A stretch of DNA of 64,000 bases from Roseicyclus sp. (GCA_018401965.1 JAGYJU010000020.1:1-64000), one strand, 5' to 3'. Counted from the first letter of the stretch, positions 25,136-34,308 are shown. Notes: generated from the sequence alone by a model not told the origin. Translations and numbers: made by a program.

Positions 25136-25671
25136 TCCGCGGGTGCCTTGCGCATGGTGAAGAACGGCAATCGCACCAAGGCGCGCGCGATCAACCCCGC
25201 CACGATGGGCAGCGGCAAACAGGCCAGCGTGCGGATCAACGTGAATTCCGCCCCCATCAGCGGCAATTCCCACACGATCAAGCGGTTCAATCCGATCAAG
25301 GCCCAGGCGGTCAGGTAGGCAATCAGCGCCCCGGCATCTGCGCCCGCCACCCAAAGCGCGTGAACGATGGGAAAGGACGTGAACGGACCGCCCGGCGTGA
25401 TCGCCCCCGCGGCAGAGGCCAGCAAAAGCCCCCGCATCCCCGATTGCGTGCCCAAAAGGGCCGCCACCTTGTCCCGGCTGACCAGCCGCGAAATCAGGCC
25501 ACCCATCAACAAACCCGCCGCCAGTTGCGGCAACACGATCATCAACAACCAGCCCGCCTCGGCAAATCCGGCGCCCACCAAGGGCAGCCCCCCCTGCCAC
25601 AAACAGACCGCCCCGCCGATGACGGCGAGGGCCAGAAACACAAGATCGGTTTTCGAAAGGCGCACGCTCAA
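25132..25671 (-). CDS. Small permease-like membrane protein (half of a pair)
   Basis: 179 aa with four to five predicted helices. The shared motif TPGGPFTSFPI and the following ALIAYLTAWALIGLNR parallel PQIVALITGWSVFALHR of the downstream gene, indicating tandem duplication followed by divergence. The two are in one transcript with a 4-base overlap. The family assignment (DUF318-like permease) is tentative. Confidence 0.65.
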   Translation of the reverse strand: MSVRLSKTDLVFLALAVIGGAVCLWQGGLPLVGAGFAEAGWLLMIVLPQLAAGLLMGGLISRLVSRDKVAALLGTQSGMRGLLLASAAGAITPGGPFTSFPIVHALWVAGADAGALIAYLTAWALIGLNRLIVWELPLMGAEFTLIRTLACLPLPIVAGLIARALVRLPFFTMRKAPAE

Positions 25672-25738
25672 TCTCCGGGGCGGTCAGGGGCAGTTCTGGG
25701 TCGGGTTTGCCCCGGCCGTGATCGGCGCGCGCAGTTGG

Positions 25739-26587
25739 TCACCGCAATGCCGACGGAAAGACCGCGTGCCGGTTCACATCCTTGTAGAGCAGGTAGCGAA
25801 ACCGCCCCGGTCCGCCCGCGTAACAGGCCTGTGGGCAAAAGGCGCGCAGCCACATGAAATCGCCCGCCTCCACCTCGACCCAGTCGCGGTTGAGCCGGTA
25901 GACCGCCTTGCCCTCCAGAACATAAAGCCCGTGTTCCATCACATGCGTTTCGGCAAAGGGGATGCAGGCGCCCGGCTCGAAGGTCACGACATTGACATGC
26001 ATGTCATGGCGCAGATCGGCAGGATCGACAAAGCGCGTGGTGGCCCATTTGCCCTCGGTGCCGGGCATGGCGTTCGGCGCCACACGGGTTTCATTGGTAA
26101 AGATCGGATCGGGCAGGCCAAGCCCCTCGACCGCCTCGTAGCGCTTGCGGATCCAGTGCAGCCGGGCGGGCGCGTCGGTGACATTGGCGATGGTCCAGCC
26201 GCTGCCCGCGGGCAGATAGGCAAAGCCGCCCGGCGCCAGGTCATGATCCGCCCCGCCCAGCGTGACCCGCACCTGGCCCGCGACCACGAAGAGCACGCCC
26301 TGGACGCCCGCATCGGGTTCGGGCCGGTCCGATCCGCCGCCGAGGCCGATCTCCAGAATGGATTGCGCGAAGGTTTCGGCAAAGCCCGTCATCGGGCGGG
26401 CCAGCACCCAGGCGCGCGTGTCACGCCAGAAGGGCAAGACGCTGGTCACGATGTCGCGCATCACCCCCTTGGGGATCACCGCATAGGCCTCGGTAAAGAC
26501 GGCGCGATCGGTCATCACCTGCGTCTGCGGCGGGTGGCCCCCCATGGCGGCATAATAGGACGGGGGCGGTGTCATGGGCGACGTCAT
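25739..26587 (-). CDS. allE: (S)-ureidoglycine aminohydrolase
   Basis: A bicupin enzyme of purine breakdown that converts (S)-ureidoglycine to (S)-ureidoglycolate and ammonia, binding Mn. About 282 aa. Features include RAVFTEAYAVIPKGVMRDIV near the N-terminus, the first cupin (VLFVVAGQVRVTLGG...) and the second with the metal-binding ETHVMEHGLYVLEG. The start is uncertain; MTSPMTPPPSYYAAMGG is chosen from length, without a clear ribosome-binding site. No other allantoin gene lies nearby. Confidence 0.87.
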   Translation of the reverse strand: MTSPMTPPPSYYAAMGGHPPQTQVMTDRAVFTEAYAVIPKGVMRDIVTSVLPFWRDTRAWVLARPMTGFAETFAQSILEIGLGGGSDRPEPDAGVQGVLFVVAGQVRVTLGGADHDLAPGGFAYLPAGSGWTIANVTDAPARLHWIRKRYEAVEGLGLPDPIFTNETRVAPNAMPGTEGKWATTRFVDPADLRHDMHVNVVTFEPGACIPFAETHVMEHGLYVLEGKAVYRLNRDWVEVEAGDFMWLRAFCPQACYAGGPGRFRYLLYKDVNRHAVFPSALR

Positions 26588-26703
26588 CGGCACAAGATCC
26601 ATTCGGTTGGGTGCGCGGTCGCGGCGAACCCGCGACCCTTTGCACGGCACAATCGCACCCCGAGACCCGACAGGCTAGGGGCGATCTGGCCCCGGCCCAC
26701 GAC

Positions 26704-27336
26704 CTAGCGGATCGGCGCGAACAGCGCGTCTTGCAACCTACAATCGCGCGCCACATCGGGCGTGCAGGCGCGCGGTTCCAGGTCGCGGGTCAGGCACAGA
26801 CGCACCTCCTGCACGCGCCCGTCGCGGCAGGTGACGGTGATCATGTCACCCGACAGGCCGGGGTTTTCTTCGAGAAACGCCTCTTCGATGACGGTTGCAG
26901 GCAGGCGCACTTCACGATCCAACCGCCGCAAGACCTCGGGGCGGTTGACCCGGTCATGGGCCAGCCGCGACAGGCGGAAATAATCGCGCGCCGACAGGCC
27001 GGTGCAAGACCCGTGCTTGCGCCACTGGTGCCAGGCCAACCCCGAGGATCCCATGATGTCGGTCATCGCCTCTGTCTCGGCGCGCGATGGCGGGCGCGCC
27101 GCGTTGGCGCAGAAACTTGGCCAACCCTCCTCGTATTGCGGCCAAAGCCCGTGCAAGGTGAACCCATGGCCCTGCCCCGCGTCGCATTGCGACGATCCGC
27201 GCGCGTCCCCTTCCAGCGCGCACCACGACGGCGTCCAACTCAGCGCCAGGACGTAGTAGTCGAAATCGCCCGCGCGTTCGCCCTCGGCCCATGCCGCGCC
27301 GGCCAGAAAGATCAACACTGCAAGCCATCGTTTCAT
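26704..27336 (-). CDS. Ribonuclease T2 family protein
   Basis: 210 aa, exported (signal peptide MKRWLAVLIFLAGAAWA). T2 enzymes cut RNA through a 2',3'-cyclic intermediate. The first active-site motif FTLHGLWPQY is intact. The second reads HQWRKHGSC, where the usual catalytic Glu of HEWxKHG is Gln; the other His and Lys residues are kept. Cysteines for the conserved disulfides are present. A GGAAGAG site precedes the ATG. Periplasmic RNA scavenging is the likely role. Confidence 0.85.
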   Translation of the reverse strand: MKRWLAVLIFLAGAAWAEGERAGDFDYYVLALSWTPSWCALEGDARGSSQCDAGQGHGFTLHGLWPQYEEGWPSFCANAARPPSRAETEAMTDIMGSSGLAWHQWRKHGSCTGLSARDYFRLSRLAHDRVNRPEVLRRLDREVRLPATVIEEAFLEENPGLSGDMITVTCRDGRVQEVRLCLTRDLEPRACTPDVARDCRLQDALFAPIR

Positions 27337-27465
27337 TTTCTCTTCCCTCCGGGCGTTCGCGCGCCTATATACGCCGCGACTTCCCCGAAATCGAGGAAAT
27401 GGCGGACAGGCTCCGCCGCCGGCCCGCCCGGCAGGGGATGAAGCGTATCTGAAGGACGGATGACG

Positions 27466-28245
27466 ATGAACAAACCGATCATGGCCAAGGCCACCGCCGT
27501 CTGGCTGGTGGACAACACCACGCTCAGCTTCAAGCAGATCGGCGATTTCTGCGGCCTGCACGAGTTGGAAGTGCAGGGCATCGCCGATGGCGACGTGGCC
27601 CAGGGCGTCAAGGGCTTCGACCCGGTGGTGAACAACCAGCTGACCGAGGAAGAAATCGCCAAGGCCGAGGCAGACCCGGCCTATACGCTGAAGCTGAAAT
27701 TCAACGCCGCCGCCGTGGGCGAGGAAAAACGCCGTGGCCCGCGCTACACGCCGCTGTCCAAGCGCCAGGATCGCCCCGCCTCGATCCTGTGGCTGGTGAA
27801 ATTCCACCCCGAACTCAGCGACGGGCAGATTTCCAAACTGGTCGGCACCACCAAGCCGACGATCCAGACGATCCGCGAACGGACGCATTGGAACATCTCG
27901 AACATTCAGCCGATCGACCCGGTCGCGCTTGGCCTGTGCCGCCAGTCCGAACTGGATGCTGCCGTGCAGAAAGCCAACGCCAAACGCGCCCGCGAGGGTG
28001 GCGTGATGACCGATGATGAACGGATGAAACTGGTGTCCACCGAAACCAGCCTTGGCATGGACCCCGAAGCGCGCATCCCGTCGTCGATGTCCGGCCTCGA
28101 AAGCTTCTCGCTCGGTGGCCATGACGAGGATGAAGATGACAAGCCCAAGCGCCAGTATAACGCCGAAAGCCTCTTCAACCTGCCCGCAGGTGGGGATGAC
28201 GACGATGATGAGGATGAAGACGACGGCCGCAGCCGCCGCCGCTGA
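27466..28245 (+). CDS. DUF1013 protein, TrcR-like transcriptional coregulator
   Basis: 259 aa. The conserved block MAKATAVWLVDNTTLSF and FCGLHELEVQGIADG defines the DUF1013 family, and a helix-turn-helix-like segment follows (LSDGQISKLVGTTKPTIQTI). The C-terminus is a long acidic Asp/Glu tail ending in Arg residues. In Caulobacter the family member TrcR travels with RNA polymerase and affects the cell cycle; the same role here is inferred. The second ATG is chosen because MNKPIMAK aligns with relatives and AAGGA lies 9 bases before it. A strong terminator follows. Confidence 0.88.
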   Translation: MNKPIMAKATAVWLVDNTTLSFKQIGDFCGLHELEVQGIADGDVAQGVKGFDPVVNNQLTEEEIAKAEADPAYTLKLKFNAAAVGEEKRRGPRYTPLSKRQDRPASILWLVKFHPELSDGQISKLVGTTKPTIQTIRERTHWNISNIQPIDPVALGLCRQSELDAAVQKANAKRAREGGVMTDDERMKLVSTETSLGMDPEARIPSSMSGLESFSLGGHDEDEDDKPKRQYNAESLFNLPAGGDDDDDEDEDDGRSRRR

Positions 28246-28271
28246 TCCCCCGCTTCGGCGCTGATTGAATG

Positions 28272-28299
28272 GCCCCGGTCCGAAAGGTCCGGGGCTTTT
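28272..28299 (+). terminator. Intrinsic terminator after the DUF1013 gene
   Basis: GCCCCGG and CCGGGGC form the outer stem, with a T-T mismatch and an inner CC/GG closing a GAAA loop, followed by TTTTG. It begins 26 bp after the stop codon. Confidence 0.85.
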
Positions 28300-28361
28300 G
28301 CGTTAGGAGGATGGGGGGATGGGGCGCAGAAGCGTGGGATTGCGCGGTAGGGGGATTGCTC

Positions 28362-28380
28362 GGTGGGCAGATTGCCCACC
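28362..28380. repeat. Short hairpin GGTGGGCA / TGCCCACC
   Basis: A perfect 8-bp inverted repeat with a 3-base loop, followed by CTACAT, lies between two convergent genes. The GTAGGGTGGGCA / TGCCCACC unit is widespread as a dispersed intergenic element in proteobacteria; only one copy was noticed in this window. It has no T-run. Confidence 0.45.
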
Positions 28381-28391
28381 CTACATCCCGA

Positions 28392-29204
28392 TCAATGCGC
28401 CGCCACCGCCACGTTGTCCAATAGCGTCCGGCCACCATCCACCGTGATCACCTCTCCGGTGACGAACCCCGCCCCTTCCGAGGCCAGGAATTGCACCGCG
28501 CCGGTCACTTCGCGGGCGGCGGCGATGCGGCCCATGGGGGTGCAGGCCCGGATATCTTCGCGCAGCCCGTCCGCCTCTGCCAGGCTGGCCTTGAGGCTGG
28601 CCGACATCACCGAGCCAAAGGCCACCCCGTTGACCCGGATCCTGTGCGGCGCCAGCGCCAGCGCCAGCGACCGCGTCGCCTGGTCCATCGCGGCGGCGGC
28701 GATGGAATAGGCCATCAGGTCGGGGTGCGTGCGCCGCGCGGCGATCGAGGACACGTTCACGATCGACCCGATGCAGGCATCGGCGGCGCGGTCGGTGTCT
28801 TCCGCCATGGAGATCATCCGCCGCGCAACCGCCTGGCTTAGCCGCAAGGCGGTGAACATGTTCTGTTCCAGAAGCGTTTCCACCGTGGTGTCGGACGCAT
28901 CCAGCACATCGGTTTTCAACACCTGTCTGCTGGCATTGACCAAGATGTCGATCCCGTCAAAGGCATCGACCGTGGCCGAGACAAGGTTTTCAACCGTCAG
29001 CTTTTCGCGCAGATCACCCGCGAACCACCGCACCTGCCCCTTGTCATCCTCGATCTCGCCGCATTCATCGGCCAGGCGCGCCTTGTCGCGGTCGGCGAAC
29101 ATCACCTTGGCGCCCCGGTCCACGAAATGCCGTGCAATGGCCAGGCCCACGCCATTGGCGGCCCCGGTCACGATGGCGGTCTTGCCCTGAATGGAAAGTG
29201 TCAT
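28392..29204 (-). CDS. SDR-family protein lacking the catalytic lysine
   Basis: 270 aa. The NAD(P) motif TGAANGVGLA, DLREKLTVENL and the Ser of NVSSIAARR are present, and the C-terminal VTGEVITVDGGRTL is typical. The active-site Tyr (AYSIAAAAMDQ) is there, but the residue four further on, always Lys in active enzymes, is Ala. The NAG motif is also changed to NASR. The protein may bind cofactor without standard reductase chemistry. The next gene upstream on this strand is rsmC, 30 bp away. Confidence 0.8.
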   Translation of the reverse strand: MTLSIQGKTAIVTGAANGVGLAIARHFVDRGAKVMFADRDKARLADECGEIEDDKGQVRWFAGDLREKLTVENLVSATVDAFDGIDILVNASRQVLKTDVLDASDTTVETLLEQNMFTALRLSQAVARRMISMAEDTDRAADACIGSIVNVSSIAARRTHPDLMAYSIAAAAMDQATRSLALALAPHRIRVNGVAFGSVMSASLKASLAEADGLREDIRACTPMGRIAAAREVTGAVQFLASEGAGFVTGEVITVDGGRTLLDNVAVAAH

Positions 29205-29234
29205 GTGTTGGATCCGGTCCTTGGCTGCGGGCGG

Positions 29235-30227
29235 CTAGCGCTTTGGCTTGGCCGCCTCGTAGATCTTGTAGCCTTCCAGTTCGCCCAGAAGCCGCCCGGT
29301 TCCGAACCCGGCCTTCAGCGCGTCTTCATAGGGCAAATGGCGGTTTGCCACCATGAAAAACCGCCCCCTGGGCGACAGCATCCGGGCCGCCGCCGCGATA
29401 AAGGCGCGCCCCAGCGCCGGATCCGCGCGGCGGCCGGTGTGAAACGGCGGGTTCGACACGATGACATCATAAAGCCCCTCGGGCTGGAACCGTGTCACGT
29501 CGGCCCAATGGAACCGCGCGCGCGGATCGTCGATATTGGCGGCGGCGGCTTCCAGCATGGCGTGATCGGCCTCGATCAGATCGAGCGTGTCGATCCCCGG
29601 CTGTTCCGACAGGATTTCCCCCGCGACATAGCCCCAGCCCGCGCCCAGATCGGCCACCCGGCCCTTGATCTCGGGCACGAGCGCCACAAGCAGTTCCGAT
29701 CCCCGGTCCGGCCCATCGGCGGAAAACCCGCCGGGAACGGTCATGTATCCGTCTTCGGTCTCATGGGGTTCGGGCATCCAGCCCATCACCGCATCGGGCA
29801 AGCCGTCGGGGCGCGTCAGCCAGATCAGCTTGCCATGCGCCTTGGACATAACGCCATCGACCGCAAAGACCGCTTTCAGCACCTTGAGGATCGCCTCTAT
29901 GCCCTCTTCCTTCTGGCCGTCGACCATCAGAAGACCACCGGGGCGCAGCGCCGCCAAAGCCTCTGCGATGCTGGCCAGCGTACCGGCCTTGGCCTTGACG
30001 ATATGCACCAGCGCCGCAGCGATAGCTTCTGCCTCGGGCAGGTCGGGCGTGACGGTCAGGCCGCGCGCGGCCAGCCTGTCGTGATCGGGCGCAAAGCCCT
30101 GCACACAGGTCACATCGCCCAAACCGGTGTAATCCGCATCGCCTTGCGCGCGCAGCACCAATACGGGGCCGGCCGGCAGGCTTAGTTCGCCCGCCTCCAG
30201 CGCAAGGGTCCATCTGTCTGGGGTCAT
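29235..30227 (-). CDS. rsmC: RsmC-like 16S rRNA (guanine-N2) methyltransferase
   Basis: 330 aa. A degenerate N-terminal methyltransferase domain (about residues 1-150) precedes the active domain with the SAM motif VADLGAGWGYVAGEIL and the catalytic SNPPFHTGRRADPALGRAF. This two-domain layout and the NPPFH motif are those of RsmC/RlmG enzymes that modify guanine in rRNA. The exact target base is by analogy. It precedes the SDR gene and follows clpS on the same strand. Confidence 0.85.
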   Translation of the reverse strand: MTPDRWTLALEAGELSLPAGPVLVLRAQGDADYTGLGDVTCVQGFAPDHDRLAARGLTVTPDLPEAEAIAAALVHIVKAKAGTLASIAEALAALRPGGLLMVDGQKEEGIEAILKVLKAVFAVDGVMSKAHGKLIWLTRPDGLPDAVMGWMPEPHETEDGYMTVPGGFSADGPDRGSELLVALVPEIKGRVADLGAGWGYVAGEILSEQPGIDTLDLIEADHAMLEAAAANIDDPRARFHWADVTRFQPEGLYDVIVSNPPFHTGRRADPALGRAFIAAAARMLSPRGRFFMVANRHLPYEDALKAGFGTGRLLGELEGYKIYEAAKPKR

Positions 30228-30246
30228 ATGCTTGGCCGAGGACCGG

Positions 30247-30591
30247 TCAGTCCTCTTTCTCCATCGTGCATTGCAGCGGGTGTTGGTTGCGACGGGCGAA
30301 ATCCATCACCTGCGCCACCTTGGTTTCCGCGATCTCGTAGGAAAAAACGCCGACCACGGCAACGCCCTTCTTGTGGACGGTCAACATGATCTCGACCGCC
30401 TGGCTGTGGCTCGTGCCGAAGAACCGTTCAAGAACGTGTACGACGAATTCCATCGGCGTGTAATCGTCGTTCAGAAGCAGCACCTTGTACATCGGCGGGC
30501 GCTGCGTCTTGGGTTTGGTCTTGGTGATGAGGTCGGCTTCGCCGTCCGTCTTGGGCTTGTCCGCCATCATCCGCCAGGTATCGATCTGCAT
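30247..30591 (-). CDS. clpS: ATP-dependent Clp protease adaptor ClpS
   Basis: ClpS hands N-end-rule substrates to ClpAP. 114 aa. The conserved core [20 protein letters not shown] and the [19 protein letters not shown] segment are present, including the Asp pair that binds the N-terminal residue. GGAG stands 5 bases before the chosen start; a later ATG pair is possible. No clpA lies next to it. It is divergent from the HAD hydrolase gene. Confidence 0.94.
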   Translation of the reverse strand: MQIDTWRMMADKPKTDGEADLITKTKPKTQRPPMYKVLLLNDDYTPMEFVVHVLERFFGTSHSQAVEIMLTVHKKGVAVVGVFSYEIAETKVAQVMDFARRNQHPLQCTMEKED

Positions 30592-30683
30592 CGCGTCTCC
30601 ACTCGGCCCGAGTCTTCCGGCTGTTCCCTGCTTGGTCGCACTATATAAGACAGGAGGGCTTTCAGAAAAGAGGGGTGAAGGCA

Positions 30684-31388
30684 ATGACCACCCGGCTGAC
30701 GACGATAGGTTTCGATGCCGATGACACCTTGTGGCAGAATGAAACCTTCTTTCGCCTGACGCAGGACAGGTTTGCCGCCCTTTTGGCCGATCACGCCGAG
30801 ACCGATCACCTGGCCGAACGTTTGCTGGCGGCGGAACGGCGCAACCTTGGGCATTACGGCTATGGCATCAAGGGCTTCATGCTGTCGATGATCGAAACCG
30901 CCATCGAGGTGACAGGGGGGCGCGTGCCCGCGACCGTGATCGGGGAAATCCTGGCAACCGGGCAAGAGATGCTGCGCCATCCGATCGAATTGTTGCCCCA
31001 TGCGGGCGACGTGGTGGCGGGGTTTGCCGGGCGCTACCGGCTGATCCTGATCACCAAGGGCGATCTGCTGGATCAGGAACGCAAGTTGGCGCAATCGGGC
31101 CTGGGCGAGTTTTTCGACGCGGTCGAAATCGTGTCCGACAAGACCCGCGCGACCTATGACCGGGTCTTTGCCCGCCATGGCGACGGGCCGGGGTGCGCGA
31201 TGATGGTGGGCAATTCGATGAAATCCGACGTGCGCCCCGCACTGGATGCAGGCGCCTGGGGCGTCTTCGTACCCCATGGCCTGACCTGGGCGCTGGAACA
31301 TGCGGAGCCGCCGAAGGACCATGCCCGGTTTCGTGAATTGCCCGATCTGGGCGGCCTGCCCGACCTGGTTGCGGCGCTGTCGGATTGA
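30684..31388 (+). CDS. HAD-family hydrolase
   Basis: 234 aa. Motif I is FDADDTLW with the nucleophile Asp, motif II lies in [13 protein letters not shown], and motif IV in [18 protein letters not shown] helical cap (about residues 25-90) places it in subclass I. Substrate unknown; phosphatase activity is likely. An upstream in-frame GTG is possible but this ATG has AAGG close before it. Confidence 0.82.
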   Translation: MTTRLTTIGFDADDTLWQNETFFRLTQDRFAALLADHAETDHLAERLLAAERRNLGHYGYGIKGFMLSMIETAIEVTGGRVPATVIGEILATGQEMLRHPIELLPHAGDVVAGFAGRYRLILITKGDLLDQERKLAQSGLGEFFDAVEIVSDKTRATYDRVFARHGDGPGCAMMVGNSMKSDVRPALDAGAWGVFVPHGLTWALEHAEPPKDHARFRELPDLGGLPDLVAALSD

Positions 31389-31469
31389 CGCGCCCGCTGA
31401 CGCGCCCATTGACGCGACTGTGAGGCACGGGCGATTGACCGGCGTGCGCGCTGCGGTCAAACCTCGGCC

Positions 31470-32078
31470 ATGATCGACGCCGCCCTTCTTCCGCTGCAAC
31501 GCCGCCTGCTGACGCCCCCGGGCCAATGGCTGGCCGCGCGGGGCGTGCGGGCCGACCAGATCACCATCCTTGGCTGCGCCATCGGGCTTGCGGCGGCCGT
31601 GGCGGCGGCGCTTGGGCTATATGGGCTGGCGCTTGCGGGGCTGGCGCTGAACCGGCTGGCCGATGGGCTGGACGGGGCTGTGGCGCGGGTCACGGGGCCG
31701 ACCGACCGGGGCGCGTTCCTGGATATCGCGCTGGATTTCGTGTTCTACGCCGCCTTTCCGCTGGGCTTCGTGCTGGCCGACCCTGGCGCGAACGCGGTGC
31801 CGGGGGCGGTCTTGATCAGCAGCTTCGTGCTATCGGGCACATCTTTCCTGGCCTTTGCGGTGGTCGCCGCCAAGCGCGGCATGACCGCCGCCGACTATCC
31901 CACCAAGGGCATCCATTACCTTGGCGGGCTGACCGAAGGGTTTGAAACCATCGCGGTCTTTGCGCTGTTCTGCCTGTTTCCCGCAGAATTCCCGTGGTTG
32001 GCGTACGGCTTTGCCGCCGCCGCCGCGCTGACAGGGGTCATCCGCTACGCGGCGGGCTGGCGGGCGTTCAAACCTTGA
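31470..32078 (+). CDS. CDP-alcohol phosphatidyltransferase family protein
   Basis: 202 aa integral membrane enzyme. The family motif is complete: DGLDGAVAR followed by GAFLDIALD, supplying the four Asp residues that hold the metal and CDP-alcohol. About six hydrophobic helices follow. The alcohol acceptor cannot be told from sequence. It is convergent with the quinone oxidoreductase gene, overlapping its end by 11 bp. Confidence 0.83.
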   Translation: MIDAALLPLQRRLLTPPGQWLAARGVRADQITILGCAIGLAAAVAAALGLYGLALAGLALNRLADGLDGAVARVTGPTDRGAFLDIALDFVFYAAFPLGFVLADPGANAVPGAVLISSFVLSGTSFLAFAVVAAKRGMTAADYPTKGIHYLGGLTEGFETIAVFALFCLFPAEFPWLAYGFAAAAALTGVIRYAAGWRAFKP

Positions 32079-33060
32079 GAACGATCTTGCCGATATGGGC
32101 GCTGCTTTCCATCCTGGCATGGGCCTTGGCTGCATCCTCGAGCGCAAAGACCTGATCCATCACCGGCGCGATGCGCCCCGCCGACAAGAGCGGCCAGACA
32201 TGGCTGGCCAATTCGGCACCGATCCGGGCCTTGGCGGCATCCGATTGGGGCCGCAGCGTTGACCCGGTGATCGTCAGGCGGCGCATCATCATCTGGGCAA
32301 AGTTCAGCTCGACCTTTGGGCCCTGCAAAAAGGCGATTTGCACCAGCCGCCCGTCATCGGCCAGCGCCTGAACATTGCGGGGCAGATAATCGCCGCCGAC
32401 CATGTCGAGAATCAGGTTGGCGCCGCCTTGCGCGCGCATGACCGCGACGAAATCGGTGTCGCGGTAATTGATTGCCTGTTCCGCGCCCAAGGCCACGCAG
32501 GCGGCGCATTTTTCGGCAGAGCCTGCGGTGGTGAAGACCCGCGCGCCGAAATGATGCGCCAACTGGATCGCGGTGGTGCCGATGCCCGATGATCCGCCAT
32601 GCACCAGGAAGCGTTCCCCGCCCTTGAGCCGCCCGCGCATGAAGACGTTGGACCAGACGGTGAAGAACGTTTCGCATAGCGCCGCCGCCTGCGCCATCGA
32701 CAGGCCGGCGGGTACGGGCAGCGCGTGATCCTGATGGGTCAGGGCGTATTGGGCATAGCCGCCACCGGGCAGCAGCGCGCAAACCGCATCGCCCACGGCC
32801 CAGCGGGTGACATCGGGGCCGATGGCGGCGACATGGCCCGCAGCCTCCAACCCCGGCAGATCGGATGCACCGGGGGGCGGCGCGTAATTGCCCGCGCGTT
32901 GCAACGCATCGGGGCGGTTCACCCCGGCATGATCAATGGCGATGAGGATCTGGCCCGAGCCGGGCCGCGGCACCGGCCGGGTGGTGGGGCACAGCACATC
33001 GGGGCCGCCGGGGGCGGTGATTTCAATGGCGCGCATGGTGTCGGGAATGGGGCTGGGCAT
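32068..33060 (-). CDS. NAD(P)H:quinone oxidoreductase (zinc-free MDR family)
   Basis: 330 aa. Medium-chain dehydrogenase/reductase fold without the zinc ligands of alcohol dehydrogenases. GVNRPDALQRAGNY, LPGLEAAGHV and the nucleotide-binding HGGSSGIGTTAIQLA mark the quinone oxidoreductase group (PIG3-like). The start MPSPIPDTMRAIEI has CGGAG 6 bases upstream; the longer open frame is not conserved. Confidence 0.87.
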   Translation of the reverse strand: MPSPIPDTMRAIEITAPGGPDVLCPTTRPVPRPGSGQILIAIDHAGVNRPDALQRAGNYAPPPGASDLPGLEAAGHVAAIGPDVTRWAVGDAVCALLPGGGYAQYALTHQDHALPVPAGLSMAQAAALCETFFTVWSNVFMRGRLKGGERFLVHGGSSGIGTTAIQLAHHFGARVFTTAGSAEKCAACVALGAEQAINYRDTDFVAVMRAQGGANLILDMVGGDYLPRNVQALADDGRLVQIAFLQGPKVELNFAQMMMRRLTITGSTLRPQSDAAKARIGAELASHVWPLLSAGRIAPVMDQVFALEDAAKAHARMESSAHIGKIVLKV

Positions 33061-33141
33061 CGCGGGCTCCGTCTGATCTGTCGCGCCATCAGGGATGACC
33101 GGTCGGGGCGGATCGGGCAAGGGGCGATGGCACAGGTTTTC

Positions 33142-33166
33142 GGTGCCCCACGCGTGGGACGGCACC
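33142..33166 (-). other. Hairpin between COQ9 and the quinone oxidoreductase gene
   Basis: GGTGC and GCACC flank the self-complementary CCCACGCGTGGG in the 165-bp gap. On the minus strand it is followed by GAAAACC, without a proper T-run, so it is only a weak terminator candidate for the COQ9 gene. Confidence 0.35.
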
Positions 33167-33225
33167 CGACACAATAAAATCAAGGGCTTCCAGAGGTGTT
33201 TTTACCTTTGGCCAAGACCTGGGCC

Positions 33226-33912
33226 TTAGCCGCGCCAACGTCCGGGCAGGTTGCCGGGGGCAAGACCGGGGGCCTTGATCCGGCTGGCCAGCCATTCCGG
33301 CCCGGCCATCAGCGGTTTCAACAGGCGGTTTTCGCGCAGTGCCTTTTTCGCCCGCTCGATCCGCATCACGTCATCGAGCCGCCGATCCAGAAAGGCCCAG
33401 GTCGCCGCGTGATCCATCGACTGATCGCCCAGCCAATACAGAACGGTGGCTGAATAGACCCCCGACAGCGTGGCGCGTTTTGTATACCAGTTCAGGTCGT
33501 CAGAGGTGTCGCCCAGCGCGGTCCAGATCGCATCGGCGGTTTGCCACAGTGCGCGCGCGCCATCGGCGGCATGGATCGGCAGGGCAAACAGCGTCACGCC
33601 GCGCCGCACCGCTTCCTTGTCATGTTCGACCAGTTCCAGCCGGGTGCGGATCGCCAGCGCCACGCGGTCCGTGTAGCGCAGCGCCGACAGATCGGTGGCG
33701 CGCAGCCGGTCGGCCATGGCCGCATCGCCCCGCGCGTGAAAGGCCAGCGCCAGGTCGACGGCCCCGCGCGGGAACAGCGCGCGCGCCTGTGCATCGGTCA
33801 GGCCGGCATCGACACAGGCGGCGCGAAAACTTGCCTCCGACCAGCCGTCAAAGGGCACATGCATCAAGGCAGCCTCGATCAGCCGGGTCTTTTCATCGGT
33901 GATATCGGTCAT
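33226..33912 (-). CDS. COQ9 family protein (ubiquinone biosynthesis)
   Basis: 228 aa. COQ9 is a lipid-binding helper of the ubiquinone pathway with a TetR-like fold. The N-terminal KTRLIEAALMHVPFDGWSEA, the DLALAFHARGD segment and the C-terminal SDDLNWYTKRATLSGVYSAT are the family signatures; the protein ends with a basic tail. Divergent from rpsU. Confidence 0.9.
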   Translation of the reverse strand: MTDITDEKTRLIEAALMHVPFDGWSEASFRAACVDAGLTDAQARALFPRGAVDLALAFHARGDAAMADRLRATDLSALRYTDRVALAIRTRLELVEHDKEAVRRGVTLFALPIHAADGARALWQTADAIWTALGDTSDDLNWYTKRATLSGVYSATVLYWLGDQSMDHAATWAFLDRRLDDVMRIERAKKALRENRLLKPLMAGPEWLASRIKAPGLAPGNLPGRWRG

Positions 33913-34027
33913 CTGCGGGCCTTTCTGTCGGGGTGGGACGAGCAGTAGACAAGATAGGGGGCCTTTGCTATACGGCCAGTTCCTGCTTTCAAACGCAACT
34001 CTAACTTAGGAAGGTGGTGACACCAGA

Positions 34028-34234
34028 ATGCAGGTCAGTGTTCGCGACAACAACGTCGATCAGGCACTTCGGGCTCTGAAGAAAAAACTTCAGCGCGAAG
34101 GCGTTTTCCGTGAAATGAAGCTCAAGCAACATTACGAAAAACCCTCCGTGAAAAAAGCGCGCGAAAAGGCAGAGGCCATCCGCCGCGCCCGCAAGCTGGC
34201 GCGCAAGAAATTGCAGCGCGAAGGGCTTCTCTGA
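34028..34234 (+). CDS. rpsU: 30S ribosomal protein S21
   Basis: Small basic protein of the 30S subunit, 68 aa. The conserved [21 protein letters not shown] and the Lys/Arg-rich C-terminus are unmistakable. GGAAGG stands upstream of the ATG and a strong terminator follows, so it is transcribed alone. Confidence 0.97.
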   Translation: MQVSVRDNNVDQALRALKKKLQREGVFREMKLKQHYEKPSVKKAREKAEAIRRARKLARKKLQREGLL

Positions 34235-34274
34235 CGGGAAAGCCCGATCGGCACGTGAGCCACTACAAGAAATA

Positions 34275-34308
34275 AACCCCCGCGCCCAAGGCACGGGGGT
34301 TTTGTTTT
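34275..34308 (+). terminator. Intrinsic terminator after rpsU
   Basis: AACCCCCG and CGGGGGTT pair around a GC-rich loop and are followed by TTGTTTT. It lies 40 bp after the rpsU stop codon and also separates rpsU from the convergent lipoprotein gene. Confidence 0.85.
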
